Shown in pieces: positions 58,304-64,000 of a DNA stretch of 64,000 nucleotides. The notes under the pieces are model-generated. The model was not told the DNA's origin. It worked only from the letters and a program-made list of their open reading frames with translations, and searched no databases. Made by a program: the position numbers and the translations under genes. The stretch is from Phaseolus vulgaris. Its lineage: Eukaryota; Streptophyta; Magnoliopsida; Fabales; Fabaceae. Position 1 is the first letter of the stretch. Each line of letters opens with the position of its first letter. Location of the stretch: contig NC_023758.2 of the NCBI RefSeq assembly GCF_000499845.2, positions 24,277,520-24,341,519 of the forward strand, given 5' to 3'.

Positions 58304-59430
58304 TTAACTATAATACGACTTGAGATGTGTGGCGTTCCAAGTGCGAGGAATCGCCCCTCCTTCTAACGTCTCCAAGCGGTAGGCGCCATTCCCGAGCGCC
58401 TCGGTTATTCTGAACGGTCCCGTCCACTTGGGCGATAACTTGTTCTGCATCTCATACTGATGGGCCTTCCTCATCACCAGATCGCCGCTTCTAAACTGCC
58501 TTGACGTTACCTTAGAGTTGTACCTTCGCTCAACTCTTCTCTTTACCGCTTCGGCTTTCACTTTCGCCTCCTCCCTGACCTCATCCAGCAAATCCAGATT
58601 CATTCTTCTTTCTTCGTTCGAGTCTTCCGCCACGAAGTTCTGGAATCTCGGCGAGCTTTCCTGGATTTCGACTGGAATCATCGCATCACATCCATAAACC
58701 AAACTAAAGGGGGTCTCGTGGGTTCCTGACTGCTCAGTGGTATGGTATGCCCAAACTATGCGGGGTACCTCTTCAGCCCACGATCCCTTAGCTTTCTCTA
58801 ATATTCTCTTTAAACCTCTCAGCAACACCCGATTGGCAGACTCCACTTGGCCATTCGTCTGTGGGTGCTCGACAGATGCAAACACCTGTTGTATCCCCAC
58901 CTCTTCGCACAACTTTTTCAAGAGGTGACTTGCAAACTGAGTCCCATTGTCTGACACCAGGCGTTTAGGCACACCAAACCGGCACACTATGTTCTTCCAT
59001 ACAAAGCTCTCGATCTTGTGTGCGGTGATCTGGGCCACTGGCTCCGCTTCGATCCACTTGGTGAAGTATTCAATCACCACCACCAAGTACTTCATCTGCC
59101 TGATCGCCAATGGGAAGGGTCCCAGAATGTCAATTCCCCAAGTATGGAACGGCCAGGGGCTGTAAATCGACTTCAGCTCTTCTGGGGTGCCTTGTGCCAA
59201 TCGGTGTGCTGCTGGCATTGCTTGCAACGCTGGGCGTATCTCTCGCACTCTTCTTTCATCGTGGGCCAGTAATAGCCTGCACGGATAGTCCTTGTCGCCA
59301 GCGATCGACCTCCAATGTGGCTCCCGCAAATTCCCTCGTGGAGCTCAGCCATAATCCTCGTGCACTTCTCTCCGTGTATGCATACAAGAAGGGGGGTGCG
59401 TGAATCCAAACCTGTACAGCTCGCCGTCAA
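58304..59430 (-). pseudogene. Integrase of Tat element, frameshifted
   Basis: The HHCC zinc finger is in one frame (59430-59173: ELHEGICGSHIGG then CKQCQQH), the catalytic core in another (59329-58304): D in WGIDILGPF, D in VSDNGTQFAS, E in NGQVESANR, then a C-terminal domain ending RTWNATHLKSYYS. The frame shift between them is near 59175-59185 in a GGGG run. A second shift separates the zinc finger from the preceding RNase H near 59395, in a run of six G on the plus strand. Intact Tat pol is one frame, so this copy cannot make a continuous integrase. Confidence 0.88.
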
Positions 59431-60298
59431 TAAGGGTAAACTTGCTGGAGCTCTTCTTTATTTTTCTGGCCTTAGTTGAGTCCACTGGAAGCACATCATC
59501 CGCTAAATAACGTTGGTAAGGCGTTATCCATGTGTCTGGCTCGTGGACAGCGCAAATCTGCATCGATCTTGCCCCTTCTTCTGCTGGGCGCGCTCTGACC
59601 CTCGGCGCCCTCAGAGTTTCCTGCGTTAGGGACCTATGACTTCTCGCCGGTCTTCCCAGTGATCTACAAACATGGAGAACTTGGTGGTCTGCCACGAATG
59701 CTCGAGGCGCTTTCAAAGTTTCTTGAATGACAGTCCTCTGCCTACCCCCCTTGCCCGAACTGGCGAGCTTGGCTAGCAAGTCAGCTCGGGCATTCTGTTC
59801 TCTTGGCACGTGCACCACTTCAAACGAAGCGAAAGATCTTCTTAGCTCCTGCACGTACTCCAAGTAGGTTGCCATCTGCGGGTCCTTGGCTTGGAACTCG
59901 CCAGTTACTTGTCCCGTGACAAACAACGAGTCGCTCTTGGCCATCAGCACTCTCGCCCCCATTTCCTTAGCCAGCAAGATTCCAGCGATCAAAGCCTCAT
60001 ACTCTGCTTGGTTGTTGCTTGCTTTGAAAGCGAACCTCAATGACTGCTCTATCAACACTCCGTTGGGCCCTTCCAAGATGACCCCAGCCCCGTTGCCCAG
60101 CTGGTTGGACGACCCATCAACAGAGAGTACCCAACGAAAGTCACCCTCGGCGTTTTGTGCCACCTCGGAGGACAACTCGACCACAAAATCGGCGAAGACT
60201 TGCCCTTTGATCGATCCCCGGGGTTCATACTTGATGTCGAACTCCGAAAGCTCGACCGCGCACTTCACCATCCTTCCAACCACATCGGGCTTCTTCAA
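59345..60298 (-). pseudogene. Second (archaeal-type) RNase H region of Tat pol
   Basis: Same frame as the upstream RT block but separated by an in-frame TAG at 60305-60307. Carries LSVDGSSNQLGNGAG (first catalytic D), NNQAEYEAL (E), MAKSDSLFV (D) and REQNARADLLAKLA (last D), so the domain itself looks catalytically complete. The extra RNase H after the normal one is a known Tat-clade feature. The frame then runs into the linker to integrase and is lost at ~59395. Confidence 0.85.
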
Positions 60299-60304
60299 AA
60301 CCTT

Positions 60305-62947
60305 CTAGATCGGCAGATCAGTCATCACCAGTACCGTGAAGCTCTGGAAGTAATGGCGCAATCTCCTCGCCGAGAATACAACCGCTAATGCTGCCTTTTC
60401 TAGGGCCTGGTACCTTACCTCCGGGCCTTGCAGCACCTTGCTAACGAAATATATAGGCCTTTGGGTCTGGTCCTGATCCTGCACTAGCACTGCGCTGATC
60501 GCCCTCTCAGTTATGGCAAAGTACAGCCTGAGGGGTGTTATGTCTTGGGGCTTGCACAGAACTGGAGGGCTCGCCAAATATTCCTTGAGCTTTACGAAGG
60601 CCTCCTCACACTCCTTTGTCCAAACAAATCTGTTGTTTCTCTTCAAACATTGGAAGTATGGGTGGCCCTTCTCTTCGCTTGCCGATACAAATCGAGACAG
60701 GGCGGCCATCCGCCCCGTGAGTTGCTGCACCTCCTTCACATTGGCGGGGCTCCTCATTGCCAAAATGGCGGCGCACTTCTCGGGGTTAGCCTCAATTCCC
60801 CTCTCTGACAGAAGAAACCCCAGAAATTTCCCTGCTTCTACACCAAGAACGCACTTTTCAGGATTCAGTTTTAGCTTGTACCTGGCTATTGTGGTGAACA
60901 ACTCTTCCAAGTCTGCGACGTGCTTGTCTTTCTCCAGGGACGTCACGACCATGTCGTTGACGTATGCCTGCACATTCCTTCCGAGCATGGGCGTGAGCAC
61001 CTTGTCCATCAGCCTTTGGTACGTGGCCCCTGCATTCTTCAACCCGAAGGGCATCAACTTGTAGCAATAACATGACCTTTCCGTCATGAAGGCGGTCTTC
61101 TCTTCGTCCATGGGGTGCATTTTGATTTGGTTGTACCCCGAGAAGGCATCCAGGAAATTGAGTAGCTTGCACCCTGATGCACTGTCTACTAGGGCGTCAA
61201 TGCTTGGCAAAGGGTAAGAGTCCTTCGGGCAGGCCTTGTTCAAGTCTGTAAAGTCAACGCACATCCGCCATTTTCCGCTGCTCTTCTTGACCAGGACGAC
61301 GTTAGCGAGCCATTCTGGATATTGGATTTCCCTGATGTGGCCCGCTACAAGTAGTTTCCGTGTCTCTTCTTTGATCGCCTGTCTCTTCTCCTCATTGAAT
61401 TTTCTTCTTCTTTGGCAGATAGGCCGGACTTGGGAGTCCATTGCCAACCGATGGCACAAGAAATCGGGGTCGATCCCCGGCATATCTGAAGCAGCCCACG
61501 CAAACGCATCCAAGTGTCTACTTATTACCTCGGCGATCTGGTCTTGCGTCTTGCTATCCAGGGTTCTTCCCAGCTTAAACACCTTACCACTGATCTCCTT
61601 CTCGAGCCATTCCTCTACTGGCTGAGGTTTCCTCTCGCTGGAGATCAGCGCCCTCGCGATACCGGTTTCTCTGGCGGTCTCCGAGCAGTTTCTCTCCGAC
61701 CTCGCCTCTACATTCCCCATCGACACATCGCCCTCGACGACCACCTCTAACGCCGCATCCGAAGCTCGTCGGGGTTCGCGCTCCGGCTCCACACCAGGGG
61801 GAGGCGTTGTGGTTACGTGGCACACAGACCTCTTGTTCTTGAGGCTGTTTTCGTAACACTTCTTTGCCTCCTTCAGGTCGGAGCAAATAGTGATGATCAT
61901 ACCCTCCATAGACGGCAGCTTGACCTTCATGTGCCTTGTCGAAGGCACAGCTCCTGTTCTGTTGAGCGTTGGCCTCCCCAGCAGTATGTTGTATGCTGAT
62001 GGGGCGTTTACAACAAGGTACCTGACCTTCTCCGTTCGTGAGGCCAAGCCGTCGGTGAAGGTCGTCCTCAGCTCGATATACCCCCTCACCTCCACTTGGT
62101 CGCCAGCAAAACCGTACAAGCAGCCCCCATATGGTCTTAGCTGATCAGGGGATAGTTGTAACTTCTCAAAGGTTGGCCAAAACATCACGTCTGCTGAGCT
62201 TCCTTGGTCGACCAGCACCCGGTGGACGGTCCTTCCCGCCGTGACAAGCGAGATCACAATAGGGTCGTTGTCGTGAGGCACTACGTCCCTGCGGTCCACC
62301 TTGGTGAATGTGATGTCCACGTCAGGCGAGTGATCTTCAAAGACTTCCATTGACATTATCGACCTCACATACCTCTTTCGTTGCGACGCTGTGCACCCCT
62401 CGCCGGAGAATCCGCCAGCTATGGTATGGATCTCGTCGTGAATAGGCACCTCGTGCTGTTGCCCTCCGCTGCTCGCCGGTTGAGATCCTGATGCTTGGTC
62501 CGCTTGCTTCTCTAGCAAGTAATCCTTCAGGAAACCACATTTGACCAGTTCGGCGAGCTGGTGCCCAAGAGCCAAACACGAGTTGATAGAGTGGCCAAAA
62601 CTCTTGTGGAACTCGCACCATGCGTCTGGTTTTGCCCCCAAGACCTTCTCCACCGTTTTCTCAGGCACTTTGAGCCTCGCAGCGATGTTTGGGATGGTGA
62701 TCAAATCAGCCAAACCCATCACAAACTCATACCTCGGGGGGCGATTACTCTCCCTGGGGCGCCCTGGTCCCTTGCTCTTATTTTTCTTAGGGTCGTAAGG
62801 ATGATGCGTCCTTTGATCTCTCTTTCCCGCCGCCGCCTCCATTACCCTCTGAGGTTGTACCCTTGCTTGGGTGCGCGGTTTAGCTGGGGCCACATTTCCT
62901 CTCTTCTCGGTGACCTCGCTCTCGGCGGCTATATGAGCCACAGCACG
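60305..62947 (-). pseudogene. Protease, reverse transcriptase and first RNase H of Tat element
   Basis: Starts in frame with gag after a TGA. Order: a CEFHKSFGHSINSC gag-end motif, protease with VLVDQGSSADVMF (DQGS), YNILLGRPTLNR, then RT: VLVKKSSGKWRMCVDFTDLN, PFGLKNAGATYQRLMDKVL, an active site reading YVND (60953-60964) in place of YVDD, and a first RNase H up to LVMTDLPI and TAG. The D-to-N change removes one of the two adjacent catalytic aspartates and should abolish RT activity. Otherwise the 878 codons are open. Confidence 0.9.
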
Positions 62948-63706
62948 TCACCGGATTTCGGCGAACGTGGCGGGGTGGCTCCTGATGAGCGACTCACTAA
63001 AAGGCCCAGGCAACACGCCCTTTTTGAAGGCGTGTACGAACATCTCTTCGTCCTTTCCTGGCAAACGGACTATCCGAGCTCCGAATCTGTTCAGGAAATC
63101 CTTCAAGCACTCTCCTTGGTACTGCCTTATATCAAATAAGTCGTAAGACACCAAAGGTGGCGCCTTGTTCACTATGTACTGCTCAACAAACATCTTGGAA
63201 AACTGTTGGAACGTGGTAATGTGGCCAGTGGGTATACTGACGAACCAGTCCAACGCCGTCCCGCTCAAAGTGCTCATGGACACCTTACAATACACCGCGT
63301 TTGAGCCCCCTGAGAGCATCATCTGAGTATGAAACGCCGTGAGATGGGCTTCAGGGTCCTCCACCCCAGTGAAAGACGCTTTCACTGCCACAGTGTTAGC
63401 CGGGACCACCCAGTCCATGATCTCTTGGGAAAATGGCATAGGAAAGCTGCGTGGTGGGGATGGGGGTCTGTCCCCTGCCGCACGCTCCTCCCGCTCCTGA
63501 AGGGCTTTGCGCAGCTCTTCGTTGATCCTGTTGAACTCTTCGTTCCTTGCTTGCAAGGCCACCAGCGCCTCGTGCATCCTTTCCTGCTCAGAACGCGATG
63601 CAGCCACGTTCTCCTGCAGCGTCCTCATCATGTCCATCACTTGCGTCATGGACACAGCATCTTCGTCGGTTGATGGCGCAACTGAACTGGAGCGCGTTGT
63701 CCTCAT
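62948..63706 (-). pseudogene. Gag of Tat element
   Basis: The first ATG is at 63706 (MRTTRSSSVAPSTDED); the frame is open a little further upstream without ATG. A coiled segment (NEEFNRINEELRKALQERE) precedes the Retrotrans_gag core (EDPEAHLTAFHTQMMLSGG, LDWFVSIPTGHITTFQQFS). It ends TFAEIR and TGA at 62948-62950, directly in frame with the protease-RT block; CGG-TGA-CGT suggests a CGA-to-TGA transition. The polyprotein would have been continuous. Confidence 0.88.
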
Positions 63707-63850
63707 CCTTCCTCGGCAAACTCGGCAGCTCAAAGAACTCCGAACAAATGGTGAAACCTCCAGGAGTCGACTGTGATAGCGAGCAGTCGAACAGAAAACA
63801 CTCGAAGCACCACCAACACAAACTATGGGTGGGAATCACCTTTTATACGT

Positions 63851-63868
63851 GCCCCACGGTGGGCGCCA
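63851..63868 (-). other. Primer-binding site of Tat element
   Basis: Minus strand TGGCGCCCACCGTGGGGC, two bases after the LTR end, the typical form for this group. Confidence 0.85.
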
Positions 63869-63870
63869 AA

Positions 63871-64000
63871 TGATCCTGCCGACAACTCGAGCGTGGGGAA
63901 TTGCCTTGTCGCTTGCTTGACCCGCCTCTGGCAACTGTGCTATCTGCAAGAACACTCTTAGAACCTCCTCCTTGGAACTCCGAACGCAACCTGCAAACAC
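63871..64000 (-). repeat. 5' LTR of Tat element, truncated by window end
   Basis: Identical over 130 bp to the 3' LTR start at 52494-52623. Confidence 0.92.

Larger units (their letters stand above)
52494..64000 (-). mobile_element. Tat-lineage Ty3/gypsy retrotransposon, 5' LTR cut by window end
   Basis: Minus-strand order: 5' LTR (from 63871 up), PBS, gag, protease-RT-RNase H, a second (archaeal-type) RNase H, integrase, a long 3' untranslated region with tandem arrays and an antisense spliced ORF, PPT, 3' LTR. The extra RNase H, the long tail after integrase and the antisense gene-like ORF are hallmarks of the Tat/Ogre group. GC content is far above the AT-rich flanks. The 130 bp of LTR visible twice are identical, so insertion is recent. 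The left flank 5 bp is CTAAA (52489-52493); the partner lies outside. Confidence 0.92.

Overview
The window is plant nuclear DNA. Genes are split by spliceosomal introns, intergenic DNA is very AT-rich, and several LTR-retrotransposon lineages are nested together. The retroelement families (a SIRE-like gag, a legume-type TRIM, a Tat/Ogre-type gypsy element) and the tandem DUF241 genes suggest a legume, probably Phaseoleae. That assignment is inference, because no species-specific marker was identified.

Layout. 1-3650 is a chimeric Ty1/copia element that has lost gag and protease and carries a TRIM segment between two primer-binding sites. 4194-9036 holds the 3' nine exons of the TFIIIC subunit gene GTF3C5 (Tau95 family) on the + strand; its 5' exons are not in the window, and the copia element may sit in one of its introns. 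Two of its introns have U12-type (minor spliceosome) signals, one of them AT-AC. A solo LTR with target-site duplication lies antisense in another intron. 9868-10898 is a Mutator-like foldback element with a possibly captured gene fragment. 11150-13203 is a decayed gypsy remnant. 13614-16105 is a patchwork of exon-like fragments on both strands.

17676-28199 contains three DUF241 genes, all on the minus strand. The second and third are a recent-looking pair with matching length and duplicated 5' flanks. 28285-35735 is AT-rich repeat-laden DNA with one GC-richer LTR (29411-29965) and copies of a ~400 bp repeat that reappears at 50.7 kb.

35736-50075 is a nest of retroelements. A minus-strand element pseudogene (Transposase_32-like protein) is split by a CRM-like Ty3/gypsy element (36904-44256, TSD GAGAG). 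Beside it are a minus-strand SIRE-like gag remnant and a plus-strand decayed copia. 52494-64000 is a Tat-lineage gypsy element on the minus strand, with its 5' LTR cut by the window end. The visible LTR portions are identical, yet it has three in-frame stops (two within gag-pol and one in an antisense gene), two frameshifts and a YVDD-to-YVND change. Between pol and the 3' LTR it carries an antisense, spliced, gene-like ORF and three tandem-repeat arrays.

How parts work together. The only probable host genes are the GTF3C5 3' part (RNA polymerase III transcription) and the three DUF241 genes; everything else that codes is retroelement-derived and mostly broken. I did not find a convincing wholly new system. 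The items most worth following up are the two minor-class introns in one gene, the antisense Tat gene, the PBS-to-PBS TRIM/copia chimera, and the gene-fragment mosaic at 13.6-16.1 kb.
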